Positions 8,375-20,144 of a DNA stretch of 64,000 nucleotides are shown here, in pieces. The notes beneath the pieces were generated by a model. The model saw only the letters and a list, made by a program, of their open reading frames with translations, did no database searches and was not told the origin of the DNA. Position 1 is the first letter of the stretch. Each line of letters opens with the position of its first letter. The DNA comes from Clostridiales bacterium (GTDB lineage Bacteria; Bacillota; Clostridia; Christensenellales; Aristaeellaceae). Location of the stretch: positions 1 through 64,000 of the forward strand of contig JAAYFC010000068.1 of the NCBI GenBank assembly GCA_012728435.1, written 5' to 3'. Position numbers and translations under genes: made by a program.

Positions 8375-10996
8375 ATGAGCCAGATTAGATACACACAAAA
8401 AAGCATAGAAACCATCCAGAACGCGCAGCGTTTGGCGGGTGAATACGCCAACCAGACGCTGGAACAGGCGCATCTGTTGGCCGCGCTGACGGAGGATGAA
8501 AATGGCCTGATCCCCCAACTTTTGTCCAGGATGGGCAAACAATTCCAAGGGGTCAAGCAAAATGCCCTGGATGAGGTGGAGCGCTTGCCCCGTGTACGCG
8601 GCAGTGTACGCGAGGAGGGCAAGACCTATGTCTCCCAGGAAATGGACCGCGCGCTGCGTGAAGCCAATGAGGCATCCGAGCTGATGCGGGATGAGTATAT
8701 CTCCGTTGAGCACCTGTTTTTGGGGCTACTTCGCGCGCCAGACACTGCGATAAAGGCGCTGTTGAACCGGTTTCAGATCAAGGAAGATGATTTTCTGAAA
8801 GCGCTGTCAGAGGTTCGGGGCGCTGCCAGGGTCACGAACGATACGCCGGAAGACAGTTATGACGCGTTGAGCAAGTATGGTACGGATCTGACCTTGCTTG
8901 CTCAAAACCAGAAACTGGATCCCGTTATTGGCCGGGACAGCGAGATCCGCGATGTGATCCGCATCTTAAGTCGTAAGACAAAGAACAATCCCGTGCTCAT
9001 CGGTGAGCCCGGCGTTGGCAAAACAGCCATCGCGGAAGGGCTGGCGCAGCGCATTGTCCAGGGCGATGTACCGGACAATCTTAAAAACCGCACCATTTTT
9101 TCCCTGGACATGGGAGCCCTGATTGCTGGCGCCAAATTCCGTGGTGAGTTTGAGGAGCGTTTAAAAGCCGTTTTAGCCGAGGTAAAGCAAGCAGATGGGC
9201 AGATTTTGCTGTTCATTGACGAATTGCACAACATCGTCGGCGCCGGCAAGGCCGATGGCGCAATGGACGCCGGCAACTTGTTAAAGCCCATGCTGGCCCG
9301 GGGTGAACTGCACTGTATTGGCGCAACCACACTGGATGAATACCGCCAGCACATCGAAAAGGACGCGGCGCTGGAGCGACGGTTCCAGCCGGTTTTGGTA
9401 GAGGAACCCACAGTGGAGGACACCATTTCTATTTTGCGGGGACTGCAGGAACGTTACGAGGTGTTCCATGGTGTCAAGATCCAGGACGGCGCGTTGATTG
9501 CCGCTGCTACGCTATCGCACCGTTATATTTCCGACCGCTTCTTGCCTGACAAGGCCATTGACCTGGTGGATGAAGCCTGCGCCATGATTCGCACGGAAAT
9601 GGACTCCATGCCGCAGGAGTTGGACGAGGTGCGCAGGAAGATTATGCAGCTGGAAATTGAAGAAGCTGCACTAAAAAAAGAGACCGATCGTTTATCCAAA
9701 ACCAGGCTGACGGACTTGCAGGAAGAGCTGGCCGAGCAGCGGGACACCTTTGCCCAGATGCGAGCAAAATGGGAAAACGAGAAAGTGGAGATTGGTAAGA
9801 CACAGAAGCTCCGTGAGGAGATTGAGCAGGTAAACGCCCGCATTGCCCAGGCGGAGCGCAGCTATGACCTCAACACCGCTGCCCAATTGAAGTACGGCGA
9901 CCTGCCCAAGCTGCAGGCAGAGCTTACAAAGCTTGAAGAGCAGGAAAGCGAGCAGGCCAAAGCCATTTATTTGCGTGACAGGGTGACCGAGGATGAGATT
10001 GCGCGGATCGTTGGCCGGTGGACAGGCATCCCTGTGAGCAAACTGCTGGAAAGCGACCGGGAAAAGCTGTTAACCTTGCCCGCAAGTTTGCACAAGCGTG
10101 TTGTTGGCCAGGAGGAAGCCATCCAATTAATCTCTGACGCCATCCTGCGCTCACGCGCCGGTATCTCTGATGAAGCGCGCCCGATAGGATCCTTTTTGTT
10201 CCTGGGCCCTACTGGTGTGGGTAAGACTGAGCTGGCGAAAGCCTTGGCAGAGAACCTGTTTGATGATGAGAAGATGCTGATTCGCATTGATATGAGCGAG
10301 TACATGGAAAAATTCTCCGTCTCCCGCTTAATCGGCGCACCGCCTGGATATGTTGGGTACGAAGAAGGCGGACAACTGACTGAAGCGGTTCGCCGCAAGC
10401 CCTACTCCGTTATCCTGTTTGACGAGTTGGAGAAAGCGCATCCGGATGTGTTCAATGTGCTGCTGCAGATTTTGGATGACGGCCGGGTGACAGACAGCCA
10501 GGGACGGACGGTTGACTTTAAAAACACCATCCTGATTATGACCAGCAACCTGGGATCCTCATTGATTTTGGAGAACATCTCGGAGGATGGCAAACTGGGC
10601 GATGGCGTGAAAGAGGGGGTACGCACCCTGCTTCGAGGCCACTTCCGGCCGGAATTCCTTAACCGGATAGATGAGACCGTGTTTTTCACTACGCTTACGC
10701 GCGAACAGATCCGTCAGATTATTGGTCTGCAAATTGCGCGGTTGAAAGAGCGGCTGGCCGAAAAAGAGCTGGAACTGGAGTTGACCATTGCCGCGGAGGA
10801 CCGTCTGATGGCGCTTGGCTACGACCCGGTCTACGGCGCAAGGCCAATGAAGCGGCTCATCCAAAGCCAGGTGGAAACCAGCATTGCGCGCGCGGTGATT
10901 GAGGGCAAAGCAGCCGCCGGCGACAAGCTGGTAGTAGACGCGGATACACGGGATGGATTTGAGATTCTTGTAAAAGAGAAAGCGGCGACAAACTAA
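8375..10996 (+). CDS. clpB: ATP-dependent disaggregase ClpB
   Basis: 873 aa Hsp100 AAA+ unfoldase that extracts proteins from aggregates together with DnaK. In order: Clp N-domain (1-145), first AAA+ domain with Walker A GEPGVGKT (210-217), a coiled-coil middle domain of the ClpB type (about 410-530, rich in Glu/Lys/Gln), second AAA+ domain with Walker A GPTGVGKT (about 608-615), and the C-terminal D2-small domain. The complete middle domain separates it from ClpC and ClpA, and there is no ClpP-docking IGL loop to be seen. GGAGGT lies 9 bp before the ATG. Strong promoter and CtsR-like operator upstream, strong terminator downstream. Confidence 0.95.
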   Translation: MSQIRYTQKSIETIQNAQRLAGEYANQTLEQAHLLAALTEDENGLIPQLLSRMGKQFQGVKQNALDEVERLPRVRGSVREEGKTYVSQEMDRALREANEASELMRDEYISVEHLFLGLLRAPDTAIKALLNRFQIKEDDFLKALSEVRGAARVTNDTPEDSYDALSKYGTDLTLLAQNQKLDPVIGRDSEIRDVIRILSRKTKNNPVLIGEPGVGKTAIAEGLAQRIVQGDVPDNLKNRTIFSLDMGALIAGAKFRGEFEERLKAVLAEVKQADGQILLFIDELHNIVGAGKADGAMDAGNLLKPMLARGELHCIGATTLDEYRQHIEKDAALERRFQPVLVEEPTVEDTISILRGLQERYEVFHGVKIQDGALIAAATLSHRYISDRFLPDKAIDLVDEACAMIRTEMDSMPQELDEVRRKIMQLEIEEAALKKETDRLSKTRLTDLQEELAEQRDTFAQMRAKWENEKVEIGKTQKLREEIEQVNARIAQAERSYDLNTAAQLKYGDLPKLQAELTKLEEQESEQAKAIYLRDRVTEDEIARIVGRWTGIPVSKLLESDREKLLTLPASLHKRVVGQEEAIQLISDAILRSRAGISDEARPIGSFLFLGPTGVGKTELAKALAENLFDDEKMLIRIDMSEYMEKFSVSRLIGAPPGYVGYEEGGQLTEAVRRKPYSVILFDELEKAHPDVFNVLLQILDDGRVTDSQGRTVDFKNTILIMTSNLGSSLILENISEDGKLGDGVKEGVRTLLRGHFRPEFLNRIDETVFFTTLTREQIRQIIGLQIARLKERLAEKELELELTIAAEDRLMALGYDPVYGARPMKRLIQSQVETSIARAVIEGKAAAGDKLVVDADTRDGFEILVKEKAATN

Positions 10997-11014
10997 AACA
11001 ATCTGAGATATTTT

Positions 11015-11045
11015 GCGCAGTGGGTGGTCACCCACTGTGCTTTTT
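11015..11045 (+). terminator. clpB terminator
   Basis: Arms 11015-11026 and 29-40 of the 11000 block, near-perfect 12-bp inverted repeat (one G-T pair), followed by TTTTT at 11041-11045. The T run overlaps the stop codon of the convergent lrgB gene. Confidence 0.9.
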
Positions 11046-11745
11046 ATATGCCAAACAGCGAAAGGAGCAGCGGTGTAAAAACTGTAGTCAACACCCCCGC
11101 AACGCCGATGGCCAGGGAGCTCATCGCCCCCTCCTCCTCCCCCATTTCCAATGCTCTGCGGGTACCCAGCGCGTGCGAGGAAGTGCCCAGTCCAATGCCT
11201 TTGGCGACAGGGCTGGTGATATTCAACAGCTGATACACCTTGGTCGCAACCATGTAGCCGAAGATGCCCGCGATATTGACAAAGGTGACCGTCATGGAAA
11301 CATCCCCGCCCTGTATCTGCGACAGATTCATCGAGATTGCGCTAGTCGTCCCCTTGGGCGCCATGGACACAATGACCTCGCGGCTTAGGCCAAACAGTTG
11401 GCTGAGTAAAATGCCGCTGGAGATAGAGACGACTACACCCACGCTGATGCCAGCCAGGATGGGCAGCGCGTTGGCCTTAAGCTTGTCAAACTGCTTATAC
11501 AAAGGGACAGCCAAGGCGACAATCATGGGGCCCAAGAAGAAAGAAAGGATGGAGGCGCCTTTGTGGTAATGCTCATAAGGGATGCCCGTTAACATCAAGA
11601 TGGCAATGATGCTGAATATGGAAAACAACACTGGGTTTAGCAGGGAGGTCTTCGTACCCCTGAAGATAAACTGGTAAAACAGCATCACCGCGATGGTGAG
11701 CGTAAAACCAAAAAGGGGACTTGAGGTGATGAGGTTCAGGCTCAT
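11044..11745 (-). CDS. lrgB: LrgB/CidB family membrane protein
   Basis: 233 aa protein with about seven transmembrane helices. It carries the family's conserved segment around residues 140-200 (APKGTTSAISMN, GTSSHALGTRRALEMGEEEGAMSSLA). LrgB/CidB partners of CidA/LrgA control murein hydrolase activity and programmed lysis in staphylococci and act in pyruvate or glycolate export in other organisms. The ATG overlaps the stop of the cidA/lrgA-like gene (ATGA), so the two are translated together. Confidence 0.9.
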   Translation of the reverse strand: MSLNLITSSPLFGFTLTIAVMLFYQFIFRGTKTSLLNPVLFSIFSIIAILMLTGIPYEHYHKGASILSFFLGPMIVALAVPLYKQFDKLKANALPILAGISVGVVVSISSGILLSQLFGLSREVIVSMAPKGTTSAISMNLSQIQGGDVSMTVTFVNIAGIFGYMVATKVYQLLNITSPVAKGIGLGTSSHALGTRRALEMGEEEGAMSSLAIGVAGVLTTVFTPLLLSLFGI

Positions 11746-12116
11746 TTGTTAATTGTCCTTCCCTGTTTTGGTTTCAGTCTCTTTGAAAAATGCTGCGTAA
11801 CCAATGATGAAGAAACCATGGTTAGTAAGGTGGACAGCACCGCGATAATCAACACCTGTGCGACAATACCCTCAAATTTATGAAAGCTGTTCATCAACTT
11901 AACGCCGTCTGGCAGGATAAACAATAACATGAAAGCAATTAACAGGCTGGCCGCCGGCTCCACAGTGGCCAGCTTCACGCGCCCTGTCAAAAGCAGAATC
12001 AACAGCATCAGCATGCCCAGCACCGAACCCGGTATGGGCAGCCCGCTTGCCATAATGATGATGTTTCCCGCAAGATTGCACAGCAAGATGATTAAGAATC
12101 CTTTTAAACGCTCCAT
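11742..12116 (-). CDS. CidA/LrgA family holin-like protein
   Basis: 124 aa, the usual size of CidA/LrgA, with four predicted membrane helices (about 5-22, 28-45, 57-77 and 85-108). The family motif PIPGSVLGM is at 24-32. The ATG at 12116 follows AAAGGGC; longer frames reach back into the esterase gene and have no homologous sequence. Forms a holin-like pair with LrgB. It lies 19 bp downstream of the esterase gene, so the ATP-grasp, esterase, cidA and lrgB genes appear to be one transcript. Confidence 0.88.
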   Translation of the reverse strand: MERLKGFLIILLCNLAGNIIIMASGLPIPGSVLGMLMLLILLLTGRVKLATVEPAASLLIAFMLLFILPDGVKLMNSFHKFEGIVAQVLIIAVLSTLLTMVSSSLVTQHFSKRLKPKQGRTINK

Positions 12117-12135
12117 TTGATGCCCTTTCAGTTCT

Positions 12136-12876
12136 TTAGGAGAACAGCGTGCCCAGGAAATAAGCCGTTTGCTTGCGCCACCAGTCCCAGTCGTGGTTGA
12201 CATCCTTCCCCCAGAAGTCAACCCAGGCATTGATTCCCTTCTCGCGCAGCGCGCGTTCAAGCAGTCGCAGCGAGCGCAGCATCTCCTCCTCCCATGCCCC
12301 TTGGCCGCAGCAGAGAATCATCGTGCTGTCATTATACTGCCTGATAAAGGGATGGTTCTTTGGCATACCCTGGATGCTGTGCAGCGGTGAGTTAAGGTAC
12401 ACCAAGTCATCCATGTAGCCATAAAGGAGCCAGCGCGCGTCATAAGCACCCGACAGCGCGATGACAGTGCCAAACAGATTCGGGAAGCGAAACAGGGCGT
12501 TTGCCGCGTGAAAGCCGCCCAGGCTACAGCCGGTTGTCGCCAACCTGCCCTGATACCCGCAATCGCGGTAGATGAAGGGGACAAATTCCTGGGTGATATG
12601 GCGCATCCAGGCTTCCTGGCGCAGCATGCGCTCCCTGGGCGGGCGGGTGAACGCCGACCACGTTTGATCATCCAGGCTGTCAACACAGTACAGGCGCAGT
12701 TTTCCCTGGTTCATCCAAGGTCTGAATACTTCCACCATACCAAAGCCGGCATAGTCGTGGCATTTGCCATTTTGCGACGGGAACACTAAAAAAGGCAATC
12801 CCGCGTCGCCGTACATCATGACACCCATCTCCTGCCCTAAGATATTGCTGTAAAATGGGGTGTATCGACCGCTCAT
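12136..12876 (-). CDS. alpha/beta-hydrolase fold esterase (esterase D-like)
   Basis: 246 aa cytosolic alpha/beta hydrolase of the putative esterase (PF00756-like) group. The nucleophile Ser is in GCSLGG (about 117-122); the catalytic His is likely the one in NHDWDWW near 230. The size and the many Trp/Tyr residues fit the short-chain acyl or S-formylglutathione hydrolase-like class; substrate unknown. It overlaps the ATP-grasp gene by ATGA, so the two products probably act on one substrate, for example making and trimming an amide or ester. No signal peptide. Confidence 0.78.
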   Translation of the reverse strand: MSGRYTPFYSNILGQEMGVMMYGDAGLPFLVFPSQNGKCHDYAGFGMVEVFRPWMNQGKLRLYCVDSLDDQTWSAFTRPPRERMLRQEAWMRHITQEFVPFIYRDCGYQGRLATTGCSLGGFHAANALFRFPNLFGTVIALSGAYDARWLLYGYMDDLVYLNSPLHSIQGMPKNHPFIRQYNDSTMILCCGQGAWEEEMLRSLRLLERALREKGINAWVDFWGKDVNHDWDWWRKQTAYFLGTLFS

Positions 12877-14066
12877 GCCAGCCTCTTGCAGGTGTAGTCT
12901 ACAAAGGCATCCACTTCATCCTTATTGATGCACTTGGCCAGGTAAATGGTGTTGCCCATCGCGCCGGAAAGCGCTTCCGGCATCCGGTCGGTATACATGA
13001 TGCGGTGGCCCCAGTCATGAAGCACCTCCTCATGGTCATGTACGTAGGCGCGCACATCCTGCCGACCTACAAACACGCAGTAAAAAGTCCTCCGGTCTTT
13101 CTGTAAAAAAACGCGGTCATGTAAGACCATGTCCGCCCACAAGCGAAAAATGTCCACACTGCCCGCGTAATTAATCATGTCCGGAGTAAAGCCGCCGGAA
13201 GGCCGCATATTCACTTCAAGTCCCACAATATCCCCCGTTTTTCCCAATCCCTCCTGGTCACGGGTCAAACGAAAATACTCAAAGTGAATCAAACGGCCTT
13301 TAACACCAAAGGCAGCAACCGTTCGCCTGCCCGCGTCACGGATATCGTCTGCCACCTCCGGCACAATCATGTAGATGGACTCCAGCTTCTCATTCACGAT
13401 GTCCATGACAGACACCTTGGTAATATTGCCGGTTTCGTACAGCGGCTGGCCATGTTGCCCGATCAACGCGTCATAGGAGCATATTTCTCCATACACATAC
13501 TGCTCAATGATATAAGATGTCAGCGGCAGCTTGGCGAAAAACGCGCGCAGATCACCCTCATCCCGCAGGCGATAGGTGTCATTCGCACCAACACCAACGT
13601 CAGGTTTAGCCACCAAAGGATAGCCATACTTGCGAGCAAAAGCCAGCGTGTCATCCAAATTTTCCGCCATAATATAAGGCGATGTTTTGATCCCTGCTTT
13701 TTGATACATCGCTTTCATGGCGGATTTCCGTTTATAGCCTTCCATGACCGATAGCTGCGGGCCTGTCCTCACGTTGAACATGGTGCGCAGCCAGGCATCC
13801 TGTGCCAGCCAATGCTCGTTGTTGGACTCAATCCAATCAATGGCACCATGATGATGGATAAACCAGCCTAACGCGCGCAAAATAGCATTGCCATCCTCCA
13901 GACTGTGGACCTGATAGTAATCTGACAAGGAATCGCGCAAACCCGGCACAAGCTGCTCATAAGGAGTGTCCGCGATGCCCAGCACAGTGATCCCATTTTC
14001 CTTTAAGGCCGCACAGAAACGCCAATAGTGGGACGGAAACTGCGGTGAAATAAATACAAAGTTCAT
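12873..14066 (-). CDS. ATP-grasp domain protein (carboxylate-amine ligase type)
   Basis: 397 aa. N-terminal pre-ATP-grasp region (1-110), then an ATP-grasp fold. The strand YPLVAKPDVGVGAN (about 145-158) holds the ATP-binding Lys, EQYVYGEICSYDAL follows, and GLEVNMRPSGGFTPDMINYA (about 280-300) supplies the metal-binding Glu and Asn. The fold couples ATP hydrolysis to joining a carboxylate to an amine or thiol through an acyl phosphate. The family is undefined: carbamoyl-phosphate-synthase-like, with no biotin or purine-pathway neighbours. The ATG at 14066 has GAGGG 5 nt upstream; a GTG at 14078 is possible but lacks a site. Confidence 0.8.
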   Translation of the reverse strand: MNFVFISPQFPSHYWRFCAALKENGITVLGIADTPYEQLVPGLRDSLSDYYQVHSLEDGNAILRALGWFIHHHGAIDWIESNNEHWLAQDAWLRTMFNVRTGPQLSVMEGYKRKSAMKAMYQKAGIKTSPYIMAENLDDTLAFARKYGYPLVAKPDVGVGANDTYRLRDEGDLRAFFAKLPLTSYIIEQYVYGEICSYDALIGQHGQPLYETGNITKVSVMDIVNEKLESIYMIVPEVADDIRDAGRRTVAAFGVKGRLIHFEYFRLTRDQEGLGKTGDIVGLEVNMRPSGGFTPDMINYAGSVDIFRLWADMVLHDRVFLQKDRRTFYCVFVGRQDVRAYVHDHEEVLHDWGHRIMYTDRMPEALSGAMGNTIYLAKCINKDEVDAFVDYTCKRLA

Positions 14067-14221
14067 GTCTGCCCTCACAAGGTCTAATCAGGAAAAGAAC
14101 CGCTTTCCTTTGGCTGAGAATATCACGCGACTTTTAAAGCGTCAAACTTCTGTATACAAAATGTGCAGGGTTAACTGTATGAAACATGTATTGATTGAAG
14201 GAACAAAGGCCGGGTTTTTCA

Positions 14222-14251
14222 TTGTCAGCCTTTCCTGCCTCATGGTATAAT
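14222..14251 (+). promoter_or_regulatory. pgsA-guaB promoter
   Basis: -35 TTGTCA (14222-14227), 18-bp spacer, extended -10 TGG-TATAAT (14246-14251). It lies 25 bp before the pgsA start codon. Confidence 0.65.
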
Positions 14252-14275
14252 ACGCGCAGTCACAAGGAGGGTCGC

Positions 14276-16331
<2,056 letters not shown>

Positions 16332-16346
16332 CATTGATTTGACGCT

Positions 16347-16375
16347 AAAATCCCGGGAAAACTCCCCGGGATTTT
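16347..16375. terminator. bidirectional terminator between guaB and nnr
   Basis: Perfect 11-bp stem (16347-16357 with 16365-16375), 7-nt loop, ending in TTTTG on the plus strand and AAAA-rich on the other side. It sits between convergent genes and can stop both transcripts. Confidence 0.85.
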
Positions 16376-16390
16376 GTTTATGTTGAATAA

Positions 16391-17878
16391 TCATTCAGCT
16401 GTGAACGCAGAAACAACTCCCAGGTGCTCAATTACATCTGTAGTTAAAGGGGACAGCAGGCCTAACTGTGCCGCAGCAGATTCCCCTGCCATACCATGCC
16501 AAAGGCAGGCGGTCTGTACTGCGTGGAACAAACCCCGTTTTGGTTCCTGGGCAATCAAAGAGGCGATGATACCAGCCAGGGCATCCCCGCTGCCGCCTTT
16601 GGCAAGGGCGGGCGAGCCGACCAAGTTGAAGGCGGTTTCATGTGCCGACTGGATGAGGCTGACATCCCCCTTCAGCAGAACTACGCCACCATAGGTAGTC
16701 TGCAGCTGCTTTGCTGCATTCAAAGGAGAATGCGTCAGTTCATCAACCGACATGTTCATGAGCCGCGCAGCCTCGCCTGGATGCGGCGTTATGACAGCGT
16801 AGTTTCCAAGGTTTATGGGGGTTTTTGCCAGCAGGTTAAGGGCGTCCGCGTCCCACACGCTGGGCAGTTCCGGCGACCAGAGCGCTAAAATATTGTCCCA
16901 AACTCCTTTTGACTGACCAAGGCCGCACCCCACCGCAAACACATCATACCTTGGTCTGTTTTTAACCGCTTCCTCAATTGGTATACACATAGCGTTGGGT
17001 GCAAGTGTCTGCAGGATGGGGATAATCTCCTTCTCACAGGCGATGGTTAAAAGCCCAGCTCCTGCGCGCAGGCTGGCCAAAGCCGCCTGGGCAGCCATGC
17101 CGGCAGCGCCTGCCATGCCCAGCGAACCCATGTACATCAGGACCCGTCCATTGTCTCCCTTGTGCGCATTTGCCGCACGCCTGGGCAAGCTGGCTTTCAA
17201 ATCCTCTTCTTCCAGTGCAGTCAAAAGACACTCAGAAGCCAGGACCGAATAAGCCTGTTTTGGCAATCCGATTGGCACGAGCGATACTTTGCCGATTCTA
17301 TTTTTATCTTTCGTTATACAATGGCCCGTTTTCAAATGGCCCAGTACAATTGTAAAATCAGCACAAAATGTATCCCGACTTTGCTGACCGGTTTCGCTGT
17401 CAAGACCACTGGGCACATCGATTGCGATGCGGGTAATGCCCCACTGATTCACTGTTTCCAGCAGACTTGCCGCTGATTGTGGTAATTGCCCATGAAAACC
17501 GGTGCCAAACAGGGCATCAATCACAGCATCGAAGGAATGCTCCTCCATTTCTTCCTTGTTTAACACTGGGATACCCAAAGCTTGTACATAGGCATTATTG
17601 GTTCGGGCATCAGGCGTTTTCGCTTCATCCAGCTGGATGATACACGGTTTCCCGCCCTTTTGCTGGCAAAGCCTGGCCATTGCCAGCCCGTCTCCGCCAT
17701 TGTTCCCCGTGCCAATCAAAAAAAGAAGGTTTTTTCCTTTGGCACCTTTCAGAACCTCCTCCACCACTAAAAAGGCTTCTCTTGCCGCGTTTTCCATCAC
17801 AAGCAGACTGGGTACACCCAGGCTGAAAGCATGCTGCTCAAGTCTGTTCATCTGCTGTGGTGTCAGGATGGTTAGCAT
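16391..17878 (-). CDS. nnr: bifunctional NAD(P)H-hydrate epimerase / ADP-dependent NAD(P)H-hydrate dehydratase
   Basis: 495 aa fusion that repairs damaged NADHX/NADPHX. The N-terminal YjeF_N epimerase (1-215) has the NNGGDGLAMARL loop (58-69) and a DVPSGLDSETG motif near 150-160. The C-terminal ribokinase-like dehydratase (225-495) has NAHKGDNGRVL, VITPHPGE and the GSGDALAGI motif with its catalytic Asp. Starts directly after the acpS stop codon (TAG then ATG), the usual acpS-nnr order in Bacillota. Confidence 0.93.
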   Translation of the reverse strand: MLTILTPQQMNRLEQHAFSLGVPSLLVMENAAREAFLVVEEVLKGAKGKNLLFLIGTGNNGGDGLAMARLCQQKGGKPCIIQLDEAKTPDARTNNAYVQALGIPVLNKEEMEEHSFDAVIDALFGTGFHGQLPQSAASLLETVNQWGITRIAIDVPSGLDSETGQQSRDTFCADFTIVLGHLKTGHCITKDKNRIGKVSLVPIGLPKQAYSVLASECLLTALEEEDLKASLPRRAANAHKGDNGRVLMYMGSLGMAGAAGMAAQAALASLRAGAGLLTIACEKEIIPILQTLAPNAMCIPIEEAVKNRPRYDVFAVGCGLGQSKGVWDNILALWSPELPSVWDADALNLLAKTPINLGNYAVITPHPGEAARLMNMSVDELTHSPLNAAKQLQTTYGGVVLLKGDVSLIQSAHETAFNLVGSPALAKGGSGDALAGIIASLIAQEPKRGLFHAVQTACLWHGMAGESAAAQLGLLSPLTTDVIEHLGVVSAFTAE

Positions 17879-18253
17879 CTAATCCCCTTCTAAAACCGCG
17901 AAAGCCATAGCCAATCCGCCATCGTGCGTGATGCTGAGATGTAAGCTGGTGGCCCCTTTCATGTTTGCCAACTCCTTCGCAGAGCCTTTCAAGCTGTAAA
18001 ACGGCGCACCTTGCTCATCATGGTCTATCACTATGTCCTGCAAGCACACGCCATCAATGCCTGTGCCCAGCGCCTTCACCAGCGCTTCTTTTGCGGCAAA
18101 ATGCCCCGCCATGGAATCAGCGGCAAACTTGCCGCGGGAGCGGATGTAGGCTTGCTCCAGGGGGGTAAAATACCGCTCTAAAAAAGACGAATCCTGAAGC
18201 AGGTCCGCCATGCGGCGCACCTCGCACAGGTCCGTCCCGATGCCTTTGATCAC
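17879..18253 (-). CDS. acpS: holo-[acyl-carrier-protein] synthase
   Basis: 124 aa, normal length. Transfers 4'-phosphopantetheine from CoA to acyl carrier protein. The motif IGTDLCEVRRM (5-15) provides the Mg-binding Asp, and HFAAKEALVKALGTG (about 57-71) the catalytic Glu/Lys. The start is GTG at 18253, overlapping the upstream peptidase stop as GTGA. Longer frames exist only as read-through of the peptidase gene. Confidence 0.93.
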   Translation of the reverse strand: MIKGIGTDLCEVRRMADLLQDSSFLERYFTPLEQAYIRSRGKFAADSMAGHFAAKEALVKALGTGIDGVCLQDIVIDHDEQGAPFYSLKGSAKELANMKGATSLHLSITHDGGLAMAFAVLEGD

Positions 18254-19203
18254 TTGGGGATGCTGAGCACGGCATTGGCCACTGCCCGGGCAGTTACCTC
18301 CTGGGCGGCGGCGCAGAGTTTCACAAAGTTGATTTCCTGGATGACCCGTTCTGTGGCCAGGGCAAAGAGGGTGTCTCCGTCCATCTGGGTGTGGCAAGGT
18401 CTGATGGTGCGGGCCAGGCCGTCATGGGCCACATCCGCCAGGCGGGTGACCTGGTCCTTGGTGAGCTTGCAGTCCACCGCAATCACCCCGATGGTGGTGT
18501 TGGTGCCCGGGGCGGGGATGCGCACCTGCATAGGCATGGGTGAGCTGCCATACAGCAGCCCGTCCGCCTTCACCGGGGTGCCGTCATGCATGTGAGCACA
18601 GGCGATGCACTGCCCGCTGTCTGGGTGATAGACATCGCCCACAGCGTTCACTGCGACGATGGCACCAATGGTGATGCCTTCCTGCAACATCATAGAGGCA
18701 GAGCCAATACCGCCTCGAGCAGGAACGGTATTTTGCACCAGCTTACCAATCGTACACCCGCAACCAGCGCCATAAGGCCCCTGCTGAACCCCTTTGGCGG
18801 CTGCGGTGACTGCCGCGCGGCCCATGGCGGCGTCCGGGGTCACACTGGCATCCCCAACACCCAAATCAAACAACACCGCGGCGGGCACAATGGGCACCCG
18901 GGCGACGCCCATATCAATCCCAATGCCGGACTGCGCCAAAAACCGCATGACGCCATCGGCGGCCGCCAGGCCAAAGGCGCTGCCGCCGCTTAAGACAATG
19001 GCGTGCGCTTGCTCCACCAGGTTGCCAGGCCGCAAGACATCTGTTTCCCGCGTACCGGGTGCTGCGCCGCGCACGCTGACGCCAGCCATCGCGCCGTCAC
19101 GCGGTCCCAAAACAACGGTAACGCCGGTGCGGGCGGACTCATTCTCCATCTGCCCCACGCGGATGCCATGAACATTCGTAATATCGCCAGGATATGGCTG
19201 CAT
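18250..19203 (-). CDS. P1 family peptidase (DmpA/ornithine acetyltransferase fold)
   Basis: 317 aa self-processing N-terminal nucleophile protein of the DmpA/S58 group, which includes D-/L-aminopeptidases and beta-peptidyl aminopeptidases. N-terminal ITNVHGIRVGQ; VRGAAPGTRETDVLRPGN; the glycine-rich LSGGSAFGLAAADGVMRFL; then cleavage and the nucleophile are expected in the TIGVIAVDCKLTKDQ region (about 250). In that region the usual catalytic Ser or Thr is within NTTIGVIAVD. Starts with ATG sharing its A with the TAA of the upstream hydrolase. Cytosolic. Confidence 0.85.
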   Translation of the reverse strand: MQPYPGDITNVHGIRVGQMENESARTGVTVVLGPRDGAMAGVSVRGAAPGTRETDVLRPGNLVEQAHAIVLSGGSAFGLAAADGVMRFLAQSGIGIDMGVARVPIVPAAVLFDLGVGDASVTPDAAMGRAAVTAAAKGVQQGPYGAGCGCTIGKLVQNTVPARGGIGSASMMLQEGITIGAIVAVNAVGDVYHPDSGQCIACAHMHDGTPVKADGLLYGSSPMPMQVRIPAPGTNTTIGVIAVDCKLTKDQVTRLADVAHDGLARTIRPCHTQMDGDTLFALATERVIQEINFVKLCAAAQEVTARAVANAVLSIPK

Positions 19204-20135
19204 TAAATGCTCCTTTCCCTGGATGCGACCAGCTGATCTAGCCAATCCGCCAGCTCATCCATCACTTCGGTTTTATTGATTTCGTTAAACAATTCATGCC
19301 GGGCGCCGTCATAAAGCTGCATGGTGACATCCTCTATCCCGGCATCCTGGTATTGCTTGTATACTGTTTTGACCCCTTTGCCCATGCCGCCTACGGGATC
19401 CATGGATCCAGACAGCATGCGGATGGGCATCCCTTTTGGAATACGGCTGAGCCGGTCCAGATCTGTCAAAGCCAATAACCCATGAAACAAATCCCTGAAT
19501 CCGCCAGCTGTAAACACAAACCCACAAAGCGGGCTGTCCGCGTACTTTTGAACCTGCGCCCCGTCCCGGCTGAGCCAGTCATAAACAAGGCCATTCTTTT
19601 CCTGAAAGGGCTTGTTGTTTGAGGAGAATGCCAAGGTATCCAAGAATTTGGATTCCTTTTTCTCCCGTCCTAGCCCACACAGCAGTTTTGCAGGGATCAA
19701 CCCTGACAAGCACAAGGCCTTTGGGTGCCAGCCTGTGCCGCAGAGCACCAGTGCGTCCAGGCTGTCCGGGTAGCGCAGGATAAACTCACGGGACAGGAAA
19801 CTGCCCATGCTGTGGCCCAACAAAACCCGTGGGATGCCAGGCGTCTGCTGTGCAAGCCAGGTCATTACCTGGTGCAAATCCTCCACCGTTTGACCCCAGC
19901 CATCATGCTCCGCAAACCAACCTTTGATGGGCGCGTTCGCCCCATGACCCAGGTGGTTGTAGCCAGCTACCTGGTATCCGCGCGCAGCCAGATGCATCCC
20001 AAGATGGTGATAGCGGTCGATGTGTTCCGCCATGCCATGAGAAATGAGGATGATGGCGCGGGGCGCGCCTTCGGGAGACCAGATGCGAATCTCCCGAGGA
20101 TAGGGCGTTGTGCCTGGGAAGGGAATTTTTTTCAT
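19203..20135 (-). CDS. alpha/beta hydrolase (lysophospholipase / monoacylglycerol lipase-like)
   Basis: 310 aa serine hydrolase with HGMAEH oxyanion region near 33-38, nucleophile in GHSMGS (about 107-112), a lid region, Asp in SGSMDPVGG (about 245) and His in DGARHELFNE (about 280-288). The architecture matches the hydrolase_4 (PF12146) lysophospholipase/monoglyceride lipase family. No signal peptide. It lies in a tight leftward run with trpS upstream (9 bp) and the P1 peptidase downstream (1-bp overlap). Confidence 0.85.
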   Translation of the reverse strand: MKKIPFPGTTPYPREIRIWSPEGAPRAIILISHGMAEHIDRYHHLGMHLAARGYQVAGYNHLGHGANAPIKGWFAEHDGWGQTVEDLHQVMTWLAQQTPGIPRVLLGHSMGSFLSREFILRYPDSLDALVLCGTGWHPKALCLSGLIPAKLLCGLGREKKESKFLDTLAFSSNNKPFQEKNGLVYDWLSRDGAQVQKYADSPLCGFVFTAGGFRDLFHGLLALTDLDRLSRIPKGMPIRMLSGSMDPVGGMGKGVKTVYKQYQDAGIEDVTMQLYDGARHELFNEINKTEVMDELADWLDQLVASRERSI

Positions 20136-20144
20136 ATGCTTTCC

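Noticed and set aside
14065..14250. 61-aa open frame on the plus strand between the ATP-grasp gene and pgsA
   Set aside because: No ribosome site, no conserved pattern, and it spans the pgsA promoter. Judged chance.
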